NCBI RefSeq assembly: GCF_004343705.1
Contig: NZ_SKFH01000001.1
Coordinates: 124,001-188,000, forward strand
Reading direction: 5' to 3'
Source: Flaviaesturariibacter aridisoli
GTDB lineage: Bacteria; Bacteroidota; Bacteroidia; Chitinophagales; Chitinophagaceae
Length of the DNA: 64,000 nucleotides
The notes under the pieces are model-generated. The model did no database searches and was not told the origin of the DNA. It saw only the letters and a program-made list of their open reading frames with translations. The position numbers and the translations under genes are program-made. Shown piece by piece: positions 17,567 through 26,473 of the stretch. The stretch's first letter is position 1. Each line of letters begins with the position of its first letter.

Positions 17567-18781
17567 ATGCTCCCCCGTTACCTCCTGGCCGGATGCCTCC
17601 TGTGGCTGGCCACGGGCGCCCGCGCCCAGCAGCCCCCCGTAACCGTTAATGCCCGCGAATCGGGGCCGCCGACGCCGCACGTCGTAGACGCCAGCGACCT
17701 CATCGCCGACTTCCTTGGCTGGAAACGCCGCTCCGCCGACACCACCGCCGCCCATTTTTCGGTCATTCCGAGCGTGGGCTATACCGAGCTGACGGGCTTT
17801 TCGGGCGGGCTGACCGGCATTTACTCCTTCCGCCACCGCGACCCCGGCGCCGAGCAGAAGCTCTCCAGCATCCTCGGCGGCGTGACGCTCGCCGAGAAAG
17901 GCCAGCTCAGCATCCCGCTCAACGCCATCGTGTTCAGCCGCCACAACAACTGGAACATCCTCTTCGACGGGCGCTACATGCGCACGACGGCCTTCGAGTG
18001 GGGCCTCGGCACCCACACGGGCGAGGCCGGCCGCTACCGCATCGACTACGACTACCTGAAGCTGCACGGGTCGGTGCTGCGGCGCCTTTCGGGGCATTTA
18101 TACGCCGGACTGGGCTACTATTATGACCGCCTGTGGGACGTGGCCGAGCGCGACCTACCCGCCGGCGCCGTCACCGATTACCAGCGCTACGGGCTGGCAA
18201 AGCGCAGCACCGCCGCCGGCCCGGCCCTGCGGGCCATTTACGATTCGCGCCTCAACCCCATCAACCCCGGCCGCGGCTGGTACGCCGGTGCCACGCTTCG
18301 GGTGAACCGCACCGAGCTTCGTTCCGACAGCAACTGGCAGTCGCTGCTGCTGGAGCTGCGGCACTATATCCCGGTGGGGGCCGAAAAGCGCAGCGTGCTG
18401 GCCCTCTGGAGCTACAACTGGCTCACGCTGGGCCCCGGCAGCCCGCCCTACCTGCTGCTGCCCAGCACCGGCTGGGACGACTTTTTCAATACCGGCCGCG
18501 GCTTCCTGCAGGGGCGCTACCGCGGGCGCAACCTCCTGTATCTCGAGGCGGAATACCGCACAACGCTCACCCGCAACGGGCTGCTGGGCGCCGTGCTGTT
18601 CGCCAACGCGCAAACCTACCCCTCCGAGCCCTTCGACCGCAACCCGCGCGTGCTTCCCGGCGCCGGTGCCGGCCTCCGCATCAAGCTCGATAAGTACTCG
18701 GCTACCAACATCGCCCTCGACTTCGGCTTCGGCCCCGGCGGTACCGGGATCGTTGCCCTCAACATCGGCGAAGTGTTTTAA
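17567..18781 (+). CDS. BamA/TamA-family outer-membrane beta-barrel protein
   Basis: 404 aa with a signal peptide (LLAGCLLWLATGARAQ) and a C-terminal Omp85-like barrel: RAIYDSRLNPINPGRGWYAG is the conserved barrel segment, FNTGRGFLQGRYRGRNLLYL contains the lid-loop R-G-x-x-R-G pattern, and the protein ends in Phe. No POTRA domains fit in the short N-terminus, so it is a minimal surface-antigen-type member; its role (lipid export, partner of a phosphatase, other) is unknown. It is divergent from the siderophore receptor over 147 nt. Confidence 0.85.
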   Translation: MLPRYLLAGCLLWLATGARAQQPPVTVNARESGPPTPHVVDASDLIADFLGWKRRSADTTAAHFSVIPSVGYTELTGFSGGLTGIYSFRHRDPGAEQKLSSILGGVTLAEKGQLSIPLNAIVFSRHNNWNILFDGRYMRTTAFEWGLGTHTGEAGRYRIDYDYLKLHGSVLRRLSGHLYAGLGYYYDRLWDVAERDLPAGAVTDYQRYGLAKRSTAAGPALRAIYDSRLNPINPGRGWYAGATLRVNRTELRSDSNWQSLLLELRHYIPVGAEKRSVLALWSYNWLTLGPGSPPYLLLPSTGWDDFFNTGRGFLQGRYRGRNLLYLEAEYRTTLTRNGLLGAVLFANAQTYPSEPFDRNPRVLPGAGAGLRIKLDKYSATNIALDFGFGPGGTGIVALNIGEVF

Positions 18782-18809
18782 GTGTTTCGTGTGTTTAGGA
18801 GGTTCGGGC

Positions 18810-18817
18810 TATTTTAG
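18810..18817 (+). promoter_or_regulatory. -7 box TATTTTAG
   Basis: Seven of eight TAnnTTTG positions, 4 nt before the ATG at 18822. Confidence 0.35.
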
Positions 18818-18821
18818 CCGC

Positions 18822-19478
18822 ATGGCCCAGACCCTTGCCCAGAAGCTGAAGATCCGCGACGGATTCACCCTCCGCACCCGTAATGCCCCGCCGCATTTCG
18901 AGGCGGCCCTCGGCGACCTGCCCGACGGCGTGACGCTGAGCAACAAAGGCAAGCGCTTCGAGCAGCTGCACTGGTTCGTGACCAGCCGCGCCGACCTGGA
19001 AGCCGGTCTTCCCGAAGTGCTGGAGCTCGTAACGGGCGCCGTCACCTGCTGGGTGTATTTCCCGAAAGGCAGCTCCCGGGTGCAGACCGATCTCACCCGC
19101 GACAAGGGCTGGGAAGCGCTTACGGCGCAGCCGCAGCTGCAGTGGCTGTCGCTCATCTCCTTCGACGATACCTGGTCGGCCTTCGGCTTCCGCCCCAGCA
19201 CGGCCGCCGACGAGGCCCGCGCGGGCAAGGCGAAGGAACGCGCCATCTTCGGCTACATCGACCCGGTGAAAAAGGAAGTGCGCCTTCCCGAAGACCTCGC
19301 CGCGGCTTTCCAGAAAGACAAAGAAGCCGCCCGCGTATTCGACAGCCTCGCCTTCAGCCACCGCAAGGAATACGTGGAATGGATCGTGGAGGCGAAACGC
19401 GACGAGACGCGCCGGAAGCGTGTGGCCGGCACCATCGAGCGCCTGCAAAAGGGCTGGAAGAATCCACGGAACCTGTAA
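18822..19478 (+). CDS. YdeI/OmpD-associated family protein
   Basis: 218 aa, cytoplasmic, no signal peptide. The C-terminal 60 residues (AAFQKDKEAARVFDSLAFSH, then RKEYVEWIVEAKRDETRRKR) are the YdeI/OmpD-associated domain, linked in literature to resistance against antimicrobial peptides. The N-terminal part (KLKIRDGFTLRTRNAPPHFE) resembles the small DUF3052-like fold; that part of the call is weak. The ATG at 18822 is preceded by a -7 box. It stands alone between the barrel gene and a convergent rhodanese gene. Confidence 0.75.
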   Translation: MAQTLAQKLKIRDGFTLRTRNAPPHFEAALGDLPDGVTLSNKGKRFEQLHWFVTSRADLEAGLPEVLELVTGAVTCWVYFPKGSSRVQTDLTRDKGWEALTAQPQLQWLSLISFDDTWSAFGFRPSTAADEARAGKAKERAIFGYIDPVKKEVRLPEDLAAAFQKDKEAARVFDSLAFSHRKEYVEWIVEAKRDETRRKRVAGTIERLQKGWKNPRNL

Positions 19479-19479
19479 G

Positions 19480-19566
19480 TAACCGGTTGACCGGTTGATC
19501 CATTAATCGGTTCATCCATTATCCGGTCAACCCATTAACCGGTCAACGGATCAACCGGTGAATCAT
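19480..19566. repeat. octamer array (ACCGGTTG / ATCCATTA types)
   Basis: About ten units with an 8-nt period fill the gap between two convergent genes; the left part (ACCGGTTG) and the right part (ACCGGTCA, ACCGGTGA) are largely inverse. Confidence 0.8.
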
Positions 19567-20249
19567 TTGATCTGCTTCAGCACCGTTTTCTTCGGCACAT
19601 AACCCACGTTCCACCACTTCACCTTGCCTTTTTTATACAGCACCAGCGTGGGCAGGGCGCGGATCTCGAGGGCTTTGGCGAGCTCGGGGTTCTGGTCTAC
19701 GTCGATCCGGATCACCTCCACTTTGGCGGCCTGGTCGTTCCGGATCTCCTCCAGGTAGGGGGCCATCACTTTGCAGGGGCCGCACCATTCGGCGTAGAAA
19801 TCCACCAGTACCAGCTTGTCGGACTGGAGCAGGGCATTGTATTGATCCGTGGTCATGCCGCGCGGCACTGCGCCTTCTTCGAGGAGGCCGGCCTTGCGCC
19901 AGTTCATGATGCCGCCGTCGAGCTCGTACACCTGCGTGTAGCCGAGGCTGCGGAGGCGGGCCGTGGCCGCGGCGCTGCGGCCGCCACCGAGGCAGTAGAC
20001 GAAGAGCGGCGTGTTCTTGCTGATGGAAGCCACACCCTGCTCGAAGGCACCGCCGTTCCAGTTGATGTTGCGGGCGTCTTTGAGGTGGCCCTTGCCGAAC
20101 TCCTCGGGGGTACGCACGTCGAGCAGCAGCGCGGCGGGCGTTTCGAAGACCTTTTTGGCGAAGTCGTTGGGGTTCAGCAGTAAGGAGTCGCGCTGCGCCG
20201 AAGCGGTCAGCGCAAGGAAGAAGGCCAGGACGGCAAGGAGGCGTTTCAT
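19563..20249 (-). CDS. periplasmic rhodanese-thioredoxin fusion protein
   Basis: 228 aa with a signal peptide (LLAVLAFFLALTASA). Residues 25-120 form a rhodanese domain with an intact active-site Cys (FVYCLGGGRSAA) and LLDVRTPEEFGKGHL; residues 125-228 form a thioredoxin domain with WCGPC. The order sulphurtransferase then thiol oxidoreductase on one exported chain suggests sulphane-sulphur or disulphide handling in the periplasm. It is 52 nt downstream of a paralogue in which the rhodanese Cys is lost. A -7 box (TACTTTTA, 20254-20261) precedes the ATG. Confidence 0.9.
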   Translation of the reverse strand: MKRLLAVLAFFLALTASAQRDSLLLNPNDFAKKVFETPAALLLDVRTPEEFGKGHLKDARNINWNGGAFEQGVASISKNTPLFVYCLGGGRSAAATARLRSLGYTQVYELDGGIMNWRKAGLLEEGAVPRGMTTDQYNALLQSDKLVLVDFYAEWCGPCKVMAPYLEEIRNDQAAKVEVIRIDVDQNPELAKALEIRALPTLVLYKKGKVKWWNVGYVPKKTVLKQIK

Positions 20250-20253
20250 GGCC

Positions 20254-20261
20254 TAAAAGTA
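20254..20261 (-). promoter_or_regulatory. -7 box TACTTTTA for the rhodanese-thioredoxin gene
   Basis: Seven of eight TAnnTTTG positions, 4 nt before the ATG. Confidence 0.4.
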
Positions 20262-20301
20262 CGGAAGCCGGTGCCGATCCGGATGTTAAAGGGGCGGAAC
20301 C

Positions 20302-21045
20302 TCAATACGGGTCGGCCACCATGATCTTTTCTTCGGGCAGCTCCGGCATTTCCTCCCGCAGTGCCCGGCGCACCTTGAAGGCGATGGCCTCGTGCACCAG
20401 GAAGCCCACCTGCTTCCACACACGCTTGCCGTACTGGTACAGGTAGAGCGTGGGAAAGTGGGTGACGTTGAACCAGGCGCAGAGGTCGGGGTGCAGGTCG
20501 GCGTCGATCCTGATCACCGTCAGGGCGCCGGCGTGCTCCCGCGCCAGGCGTTCGGCGCTGGCGGACACCGGCGGGCAGTAGCCGCACCAGTCGGCGTAAA
20601 AATCCACCAGCACCACGCCGTTGGCGTGCAGCAGGCTGTCGAAGGCGGCGCGGGTCATGCCTACGCCGCCGGGGCCTTCGAGCGGCAACCCGTTGCGGCG
20701 CCAGTAAGCGATGCCGCCATCGAGGTACTGCGCCTGGCGATAGCCGGCGCGGCGCAGGCGCTTCGCGCAGGTCTCTCCTTCTTTATCGTTCTTGCCGTAC
20801 ACGAGCAGCGGCGTGTTTTTCGGAACCGGGGCCAGCAGGCGGCGCAGGGCGCTGTCGGAGGCGGGGAGGAGCGTGGCGCCCGGGAGGTGGCTTTGGGCAT
20901 ACGCTTCGGCGGGCCGCCCGTCGAAGATCTGGGCGCCGGGCTTCGCCAGCCAGGTTTCAGCCTCGGGGAGCTCTGTTTTTCGCTGTGCCCGCAGCGCCGG
21001 GGCGAAGAGGAGGCAACACAGCAGGGCGGCAAAAGGAATCGGCAT
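20302..21045 (-). CDS. rhodanese-like (degenerate)-thioredoxin fusion protein
   Basis: 247 aa with a signal peptide (PFAALLCCLLFAPALRAQ). Same architecture as its neighbour, but the rhodanese active-site loop reads LLVYGKNDKEGE: the catalytic Cys is replaced by Gly, so sulphurtransferase activity is unlikely. The thioredoxin centre is WCGYC, a change in the inter-Cys pair that alters redox potential in this family. About 20 extra C-terminal residues (EEMPELPEEKIMVADPY) are unique. The tandem pair looks like a duplication followed by specialisation. Confidence 0.88.
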   Translation of the reverse strand: MPIPFAALLCCLLFAPALRAQRKTELPEAETWLAKPGAQIFDGRPAEAYAQSHLPGATLLPASDSALRRLLAPVPKNTPLLVYGKNDKEGETCAKRLRRAGYRQAQYLDGGIAYWRRNGLPLEGPGGVGMTRAAFDSLLHANGVVLVDFYADWCGYCPPVSASAERLAREHAGALTVIRIDADLHPDLCAWFNVTHFPTLYLYQYGKRVWKQVGFLVHEAIAFKVRRALREEMPELPEEKIMVADPY

Positions 21046-21049
21046 GGAG

Positions 21050-21080
21050 CAAACCTAGCGGGCAGAGGGGTGGCGGGCAA
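21050..21080 (-). promoter_or_regulatory. full -33/-7 promoter: TTG-N20-TAGGTTTG
   Basis: TTG (complement of 21078-21080), exactly 20 nt, then TAGGTTTG (complement of 21050-21057), 4 nt before the ATG at 21045. Both elements match the Bacteroidota consensus, and the transcript would be leaderless. Confidence 0.65.
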
Positions 21081-21242
21081 TCGTTATTAATCAGTAGCGG
21101 TTATCGGGCGCGCGCGCTGCGGCCAGGTCAAAGGGGCAGGTAAGCGGCTTCGAGACGGGTGTAAGCGGCGCCGGTCATCCCACTCCGCTTCACCCTATGC
21201 CCCGGCGGCACCAATGCTCCCCGGGCCCGCCGCGCGTAGCCA

Positions 21243-21275
21243 ACTACAAACTACAAACTACAAACTACAAACCCC
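21243..21275. repeat. heptamer array ACTACAA
   Basis: Four perfect 7-nt units in the 301-nt gap before ccoI. The rest of that gap (21058-21346) is GC-rich, shows short palindromes around 21110-21240 and holds no gene. Confidence 0.85.
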
Positions 21276-21332
21276 AAACTATTCTCACCTCCCCCCTTGA
21301 CCCCCGTCACCTCCCCCCTCCGCGGTTCTCTT

Positions 21333-21340
21333 GACTTTTG
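21333..21340 (+). promoter_or_regulatory. -7-like box GACTTTTG for ccoI
   Basis: Seven of eight TAnnTTTG positions, 6 nt before the ATG at 21347. Confidence 0.35.
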
Positions 21341-21346
21341 CCCCCT

Positions 21347-23803
21347 ATGACCGAAGCCCCTCCGAAGAAGCCCCGTACCGCCGCCCCGGCCACCGCCACG
21401 CAGTGCTACCACTGCGGCGAGGGCTGCGACCGGAGCCTCGGGCAGGACGACCACTACTTCTGCTGCGAAGGCTGCCGCTTCGTGTACGGCCTGCTGCAGG
21501 AAAACGGGCTCTGCAACTACTACGAGCTCGAAAAGATGCCCGGCATCAAGGTGCGCGGGCAGTTCGCCGCCGGGCGCTTCGCCTACCTCGACAACGAAGA
21601 CGTGCAGCAAAAGCTCCTGCGCTTCAGCGACGGTAAGCAGCAGCAGGTGCAGTTGGTCCTGCCCACGATGCACTGCGCCTCCTGCATCTGGCTGCTCGAA
21701 AACCTCCACGCCATCAAACCCGGCGTGCTCCAAAGCAAGGTGGCCTTCAGCCGCAAGGAAGTGTTCATCGCCTTCGATCCCGCCCAGGTAACGCTGCGCC
21801 AGATCGTGGAGCTGCTGGCCTTCGTGGGCTACGAGCCCGAGATCCGCCTTACCGACGGCGAAACGAAACGCGCCAGAAAGGTCGACCGCCGCGCCTGGTA
21901 CAAGATCGGCGTCGCGGGCTTCTGCTTTTCCAACATCATGATGCTGGCCTTCCCCGACTACTTCGCGGGCGGCAGGCTGGGACAGGAAACGCTGAAGCAC
22001 ATCTTCGCCTACGCCAGCCTGCTGCTGGCGCTGCCGGTGTTTTTTTACAGCGCCAGCGAATTCTTTGTGTCGGCCTGGAAAGGCCTGCGCCAGCGCTGGC
22101 TCAACATCGACGCGCCCATCGCCCTGTCGGTGCTCATCACCTTCTCGCGCAGCGTATACGAAGTGCTGAGCGGCACCGGCGCCGGCTACTTCGACTCCAT
22201 GAGCGGCATCGTCTTCTTCATGCTGATCGGCCGCTGGTTCCAGGCCAAGACCTACGACTCTTTCTCCTTCGACCGCGACTACAAAGCCTACTTCCCGCTC
22301 GGCGTCACGCGCCTGTCGGAGCGCGGCGCCGAGGAGCCGACCACCATCAGCCAGCTGCGCCGCGGCGACCGCATCGCCGTGCGCCACAACGAGCTCGTGC
22401 CCGCCGACGCCGTGCTGCAACAGGGGGAGGGCTATATCGACTACAGCTTCGTGTCGGGCGAGAACACGCCGGTGCACAAGCGCAACGGCGAGCTCGTATA
22501 CGCCGGCGCCCGCCAAACCGGCGGCCGCATCGAGCTGGAAGTGGTGAAGGCCGTGTCGCAGAGCTACATCACGCAGCTGTGGAACAACAACCAGGCGGCG
22601 TCGCGGAAAAACGAGGAGCAAAGCTTCATCCACCCCTGGAGCCGCTACTTTACGCTGGGCCTCTTCAGCGTGGCCGCGGCCACGGGCCTCTACTGGGCTT
22701 TCATCGACTCTTCGAAGGTGCTGCCGGCCGTGTCGGCGGCCCTCATCGTGGCCTGTCCCTGCTCGCTGCTGCTGTCGGCCACCTTCACCTTCGGCAACAT
22801 GCTGCGCCACTTCGGGCAACGCCGCCTCTATCTCAAAAATGCGTCGGTGATCGAGTCGCTGGCCCGGATCAATACGGTGGTGCTCGACAAGACCGGCACG
22901 CTCACGCATACCGACGAAGCCGAGATCGACTTCAGCGCCGACCCGCTGACGGAAGCCGAGCGCAACGCCGTGTACAGCCTCGTGAAAGAATCCGCCCACC
23001 CCCTGAGCCGCCTCCTGCAGAAGCACCTGCTGCGCGCCGGCGCACAGTCGCTGCCGCTGGAAGCTTTTACCGAGCAGGGCGGCAAGGGCCTCGAAGCCGT
23101 GGTGGACGGCCGCCGCCTGCGCGCCGGCTCTTATGCCTTTATCCACGGAACCGCCGACCCCGCCGCTGCCGCCGGCAGCGCCGTGTGGCTGTCGGTTGAT
23201 GGCGCCGTGCGCGGCTGCTTCGACATCCGGGCCCGCTACCGCGCCGGCGTCGGCCCCATGATCGAAGGCCTGCGCGCCCGGGGCTACGCCCTGCACCTGC
23301 TGTCGGGCGACAACGACGGCGAGCGCGATCACCTGCGCCTCCTCCTCGGCGGCGACGTGACGCTGCGCTTTCACCAGACGCCCCAGAGCAAGCTGGAATA
23401 CATTAAAGAACTGCAGGCGAAGGGCGCCCGCGTGCTGATGGTCGGCGACGGCCTCAACGACGCCGGCGCGCTGCTCCAGGCCGACGCGGGCATCGCCGTC
23501 ACCGAAAACACGAGCCAGTTCACCCCCGCCTGCGACGCCATCCTCGACGCCTCCGGCGTATCGCTCCTCGACCGCTTCCTCGCCTACGCCCGCCGCGGCA
23601 AGCACGTGGTGACGGCCTCCTTTATCCTGTCGATCTGCTACAACGTCGTGGGCCTGTCCTTCGCCACCCGCGCCGTGCTGAGCCCGATGGTGGCGGCCAT
23701 CCTCATGCCGGCGTCTTCGATATCGATTGTGACGCTGGTGACCGTGGTGACGGGCCTTGTGGCGCGTAGGATCTTCCGGAAAAATAGAGGGCAGATCAAA
23801 TGA
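21347..23803 (+). CDS. ccoI: copper-translocating P1B-type ATPase of the cbb3 locus (CcoI/FixI type)
   Basis: 818 aa inner-membrane pump. An N-terminal Cys-rich segment (CYHCGEGCDRS and CCEGC, about residues 16-45) is typical of the CcoI subgroup; a heavy-metal-associated domain with MHCASCIW follows near residue 110, then eight membrane helices. Metal-path CPCS, phosphorylation DKTGTLT, GDGLNDAGAL and the SEHPL-like ESAHPLS motif are intact. It exports copper to the periplasm for CuB insertion into cytochrome oxidase. It is first in the cluster ccoI-S-NO-Q-P-G-H, which fixes the subtype. Confidence 0.95.
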   Translation: MTEAPPKKPRTAAPATATQCYHCGEGCDRSLGQDDHYFCCEGCRFVYGLLQENGLCNYYELEKMPGIKVRGQFAAGRFAYLDNEDVQQKLLRFSDGKQQQVQLVLPTMHCASCIWLLENLHAIKPGVLQSKVAFSRKEVFIAFDPAQVTLRQIVELLAFVGYEPEIRLTDGETKRARKVDRRAWYKIGVAGFCFSNIMMLAFPDYFAGGRLGQETLKHIFAYASLLLALPVFFYSASEFFVSAWKGLRQRWLNIDAPIALSVLITFSRSVYEVLSGTGAGYFDSMSGIVFFMLIGRWFQAKTYDSFSFDRDYKAYFPLGVTRLSERGAEEPTTISQLRRGDRIAVRHNELVPADAVLQQGEGYIDYSFVSGENTPVHKRNGELVYAGARQTGGRIELEVVKAVSQSYITQLWNNNQAASRKNEEQSFIHPWSRYFTLGLFSVAAATGLYWAFIDSSKVLPAVSAALIVACPCSLLLSATFTFGNMLRHFGQRRLYLKNASVIESLARINTVVLDKTGTLTHTDEAEIDFSADPLTEAERNAVYSLVKESAHPLSRLLQKHLLRAGAQSLPLEAFTEQGGKGLEAVVDGRRLRAGSYAFIHGTADPAAAAGSAVWLSVDGAVRGCFDIRARYRAGVGPMIEGLRARGYALHLLSGDNDGERDHLRLLLGGDVTLRFHQTPQSKLEYIKELQAKGARVLMVGDGLNDAGALLQADAGIAVTENTSQFTPACDAILDASGVSLLDRFLAYARRGKHVVTASFILSICYNVVGLSFATRAVLSPMVAAILMPASSISIVTLVTVVTGLVARRIFRKNRGQIK

Positions 23804-23892
23804 GTACATGATTACATGAGTACCTGAAGTCAGAATTCTTCCTTCCCTTCTACCCTCATGTACTCATGTAATCATATGTTCATGTAATCTTC
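23803..23892. repeat. inverted octamer arrays (ATGAGTAC / CATGTACT)
   Basis: ATGAGTAC, ATGATTAC, ATGAGTAC at the left and CATGTACT, CATGTAAT, CATATGTT, CATGTAAT at the right, in opposite sense, follow the ccoI stop; a plausible long stem. The remaining 130 nt up to ccoS carry possible -7 boxes at 23962-23969 (TTCCTTTG) and 24003-24010 (GAGTTTTG). Confidence 0.8.
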
Positions 23893-24028
23893 CCTTTTCT
23901 TCCCTTCCCCTTCCACCTTCCTCCCTCATCCCTCATCCCTCCACCTGATTAGCATCATGTTTTCCTTTGAGTGACCTCACCGTGTCACGGGGCCCTAAAA
24001 GCGAGTTTTGCCCTCTCAATCACACGCT

Positions 24029-24202
24029 ATGAGTGTCCTTATTATTCTGATCGTGGTCTCTGTGCTGGTAGCCGGCACCTTTCTCACCTTTTTCGTGCTG
24101 AGCGTGAAGGGCGGCCAGTACGACGACGACTATACCCCCTCGGTGCGGATGCTCTTCGACGATACCAAGCCGCAGCCCAAGGCGAACGCCAAGAGCCTCT
24201 AA
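24029..24202 (+). CDS. ccoS: cbb3-type cytochrome oxidase assembly protein CcoS
   Basis: 57 aa, one N-terminal membrane helix (VLIILIVVSVLVAGTFLTFF) and a short charged tail with GGQYDDDYTPSVRMLFDD, the CcoS signature. CcoS is needed for insertion of haem b and copper cofactors into CcoN (family knowledge). Starting at the ATG at 24029 gives the standard N-terminus; the in-frame codons before it are not conserved. It lies between ccoI and ccoNO. Confidence 0.93.
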   Translation: MSVLIILIVVSVLVAGTFLTFFVLSVKGGQYDDDYTPSVRMLFDDTKPQPKANAKSL

Positions 24203-24253
24203 GAACCTTTCAGAACCACCAAGAACCTCTCAAAACCTTTCAAAACCCGATAA
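24201..24253. repeat. decamer array (AGAACCTTTC / AAAACCTTTC)
   Basis: Five units with a 10-nt period fill the whole ccoS-ccoNO gap. The ccoNO leader is thus made of repeat. Confidence 0.8.
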
Positions 24254-26470
24254 ATGGAAACGATCCGACCTGAACAAGTGGTGCACGTTCCTCCCGCGCC
24301 GCAAGTGTCTGTCAAGCGGGAGCAGTTTTTCTACGACAACAAAATCGTGCGCAACTTCGCCTTTGCTACCGCCTTCTGGGGCGTGGTGGGGATGCTGGCC
24401 GGTCTGTTTGTGGCCCTTGAACTGGTGTTCCCGAAAACCCTGAGCCTCGGACCCTGGTTCAACTTCGGCCGCCTGCGCCCGCTACACACCAACGCCGTCA
24501 TCTTCGCCTTCGTCGGCAACGGCATCTTCATGGGCTACTACTACTCCCTCCAGCGCCTGCTGAAGTCGCGGATGTGGAGCGACAAGCTCTCGAAAATTCA
24601 CTTCTGGGGCTGGCAGCTCATTATCGTGGCCGCCGCCATCACCCTGCCCCTGGGCTACACCACGGGTAAAGAGTACGCCGAGCTCGAATGGCCCATCGAC
24701 ATAGCCATCACCGTCATCTGGGTGGTGTTCGGCCTCAACATGTTCATCACCATCCTGAAGCGCCGCGAGCGCCACCTCTACGTGGCCATCTGGTTTTACA
24801 TCGCCACCTTCATCACGGTAGCGGTGCTGCACATCGTCAACTCCGTAGAACTACCGGTATCGATCCTGAAAAGCTACCCGGTATACGCCGGCGTGCAGGA
24901 CGCCCTGGTGCAGTGGTGGTACGGGCACAACGCCGTGGCCTTCTTCCTCACCACACCCTACCTCGGCCTCATGTACTACTTCCTGCCGAAGGCCGCGAAC
25001 CGCCCCGTATTCTCCTACAAGCTGTCCATCATCCACTTCTGGGCGCTCATCTTCCTGTACATCTGGGCCGGCCCGCACCACCTGCTCTACTCGGCGCTGC
25101 CCAACTGGGCGCAGTCGCTCGGCGTGGTGTTCTCCTTCACGCTGCTGTTCCCTTCGTGGGGCGGCATGATCAACGGCCTGCTGACGCTGCGCGGCGCCTG
25201 GGATAAGGTGCGCGAAGACGTGGTGCTGAAGTTCATGGTCGTGGCCATCACCGCCTACGGTATGGCTACGTTCGAAGGGCCGATGCTGTCGCTCAAATCG
25301 GTGAACGCCATCTCGCACTTCACCGACTGGACCATCGCCCACGTGCACGTTGGTGGCCTCGGCTGGAACGGCATGCTCACCTTCGGTGTACTGTACTGGC
25401 TGCTGCCGCGCATCTTCCGCACCGAGCTGTATTCGAAAAAGCTCGCCAACCTGCACTTCTGGCTGGGCACCCTCGGCATCCTGTTCTGGGCCGTGCCGAT
25501 GTACTGGGCTGGCTTCATGCAGGCTTCGATGTGGGCGCAGTTCACTCCCAGCGGCCAGCTGAAATACACCTTCCTGGAAACGGTCACCTACATGAAGCCC
25601 TTCTACGCCCTCCGTGCGTTCGGTGGCGCCCTGTTCATCTCCGGTGTTTTCGTGATGGTGTACAACCTCGTGAAGACCGTGAAGCAGGGATCGTTGCTGG
25701 CCGACGAAGCCGCCGAGGCACCCGCGCTGCAGAAAGAATACAAGAAGCATGAAGGCGAACACTGGCACCGCTGGATCGAGCGCCGCCCCACGCCGCTGCT
25801 CGTGTTCACGCTCATCACCATCCTTATCGGCGGCGCCGTGGAGATGATCCCCACCTTCCTCATCAAGAGCAACATCCCCACCATCGCCTCGGTGAAGCCG
25901 TATACCCCGCTCGAGCTCCAGGGCCGCGACCTCTACATCCGCGAAGGATGCTACGTATGCCACTCGCAGATGGTGCGCCCCTTCCGCTCCGAAACGGAAC
26001 GCTACGGCGAATACTCGAAGGCCGGTGAGTTCGTGTACGACCACCCCTTCCAGTGGGGCTCCAAGCGCACCGGTCCCGACCTGGCCCGCGAAGGCGTAGG
26101 CAACAACAAGAAGAGCGACACCTGGCACTTCAACCACCTCGACGACCCGCAGTCGATCTCTACCGGCTCGGTGATGCCCGCCTACTCGTTCCTTATCGAC
26201 AAGACCCTCGACATCACCACTACGCCGACCAAGATCAAGGCGATGCGCAAGCTCGGTGTTCCGTACCCCGAAGGCTACGAGCGCCAGGCCAACACCGACC
26301 TCCAGAAGCAGGCCGAAGGCATCGCCGCCAACCTGCGCAAAGACAGCATCAACGTGCCCTCGGGCCGTGAGATCATTGCCCTCATTGCATACCTCCAGCG
26401 CCTCGGAACCGACATCGGCAAAGAGCCGAAAGCCGCCCCCAGCAATGGAACCGTAGCCGAAAACAAATAA
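24254..26470 (+). CDS. ccoNO: fused cbb3-type cytochrome c oxidase subunits CcoN and CcoO
   Basis: 738 aa. Residues 1-490 are the 12-helix catalytic subunit CcoN: haem and CuB histidines occur in LHTNAVIFAF, WWYGHNAVAFFLT, WAGPHHLLYSALPNW and IAHVHVGGLGWNG. After a linker (KHEGEHWHRW) a further helix (PLLVFTLITILIGGAVE) leads to CcoO, a membrane cytochrome c with REGCYVCHSQMVRP and distal Met region GSVMPAYSFL. The fusion is normal in Bacteroidota, whereas proteobacteria have two genes. It is the high-affinity terminal oxidase core that consumes the haem made by the upstream cluster. Confidence 0.97.
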   Translation: METIRPEQVVHVPPAPQVSVKREQFFYDNKIVRNFAFATAFWGVVGMLAGLFVALELVFPKTLSLGPWFNFGRLRPLHTNAVIFAFVGNGIFMGYYYSLQRLLKSRMWSDKLSKIHFWGWQLIIVAAAITLPLGYTTGKEYAELEWPIDIAITVIWVVFGLNMFITILKRRERHLYVAIWFYIATFITVAVLHIVNSVELPVSILKSYPVYAGVQDALVQWWYGHNAVAFFLTTPYLGLMYYFLPKAANRPVFSYKLSIIHFWALIFLYIWAGPHHLLYSALPNWAQSLGVVFSFTLLFPSWGGMINGLLTLRGAWDKVREDVVLKFMVVAITAYGMATFEGPMLSLKSVNAISHFTDWTIAHVHVGGLGWNGMLTFGVLYWLLPRIFRTELYSKKLANLHFWLGTLGILFWAVPMYWAGFMQASMWAQFTPSGQLKYTFLETVTYMKPFYALRAFGGALFISGVFVMVYNLVKTVKQGSLLADEAAEAPALQKEYKKHEGEHWHRWIERRPTPLLVFTLITILIGGAVEMIPTFLIKSNIPTIASVKPYTPLELQGRDLYIREGCYVCHSQMVRPFRSETERYGEYSKAGEFVYDHPFQWGSKRTGPDLAREGVGNNKKSDTWHFNHLDDPQSISTGSVMPAYSFLIDKTLDITTTPTKIKAMRKLGVPYPEGYERQANTDLQKQAEGIAANLRKDSINVPSGREIIALIAYLQRLGTDIGKEPKAAPSNGTVAENK

Positions 26471-26473
26471 GCC

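Noticed and set aside
17420-18097. Extension of the siderophore receptor upstream of the GTG at 17419
   Set aside because: The extra residues are antisense to the barrel gene, lack similarity and would bury the signal peptide.
21251-23809. 852-codon open frame antisense to ccoI
   Set aside because: Shadow of a GC-rich gene: His/Ala/Gly/Val-rich composition, no domain, and ccoI on the other strand is certain. The same holds for long antisense frames at 735-2222, 24851-26647, 38253-41069 and 46872-49277.
23971-23988. FNR/CRP-type site before ccoS (GTGACCTCACCGTGTCAC)
   Set aside because: The half-site spacing does not match the 6-nt core spacing of FNR or CRP sites; it is only a local inverted pattern.
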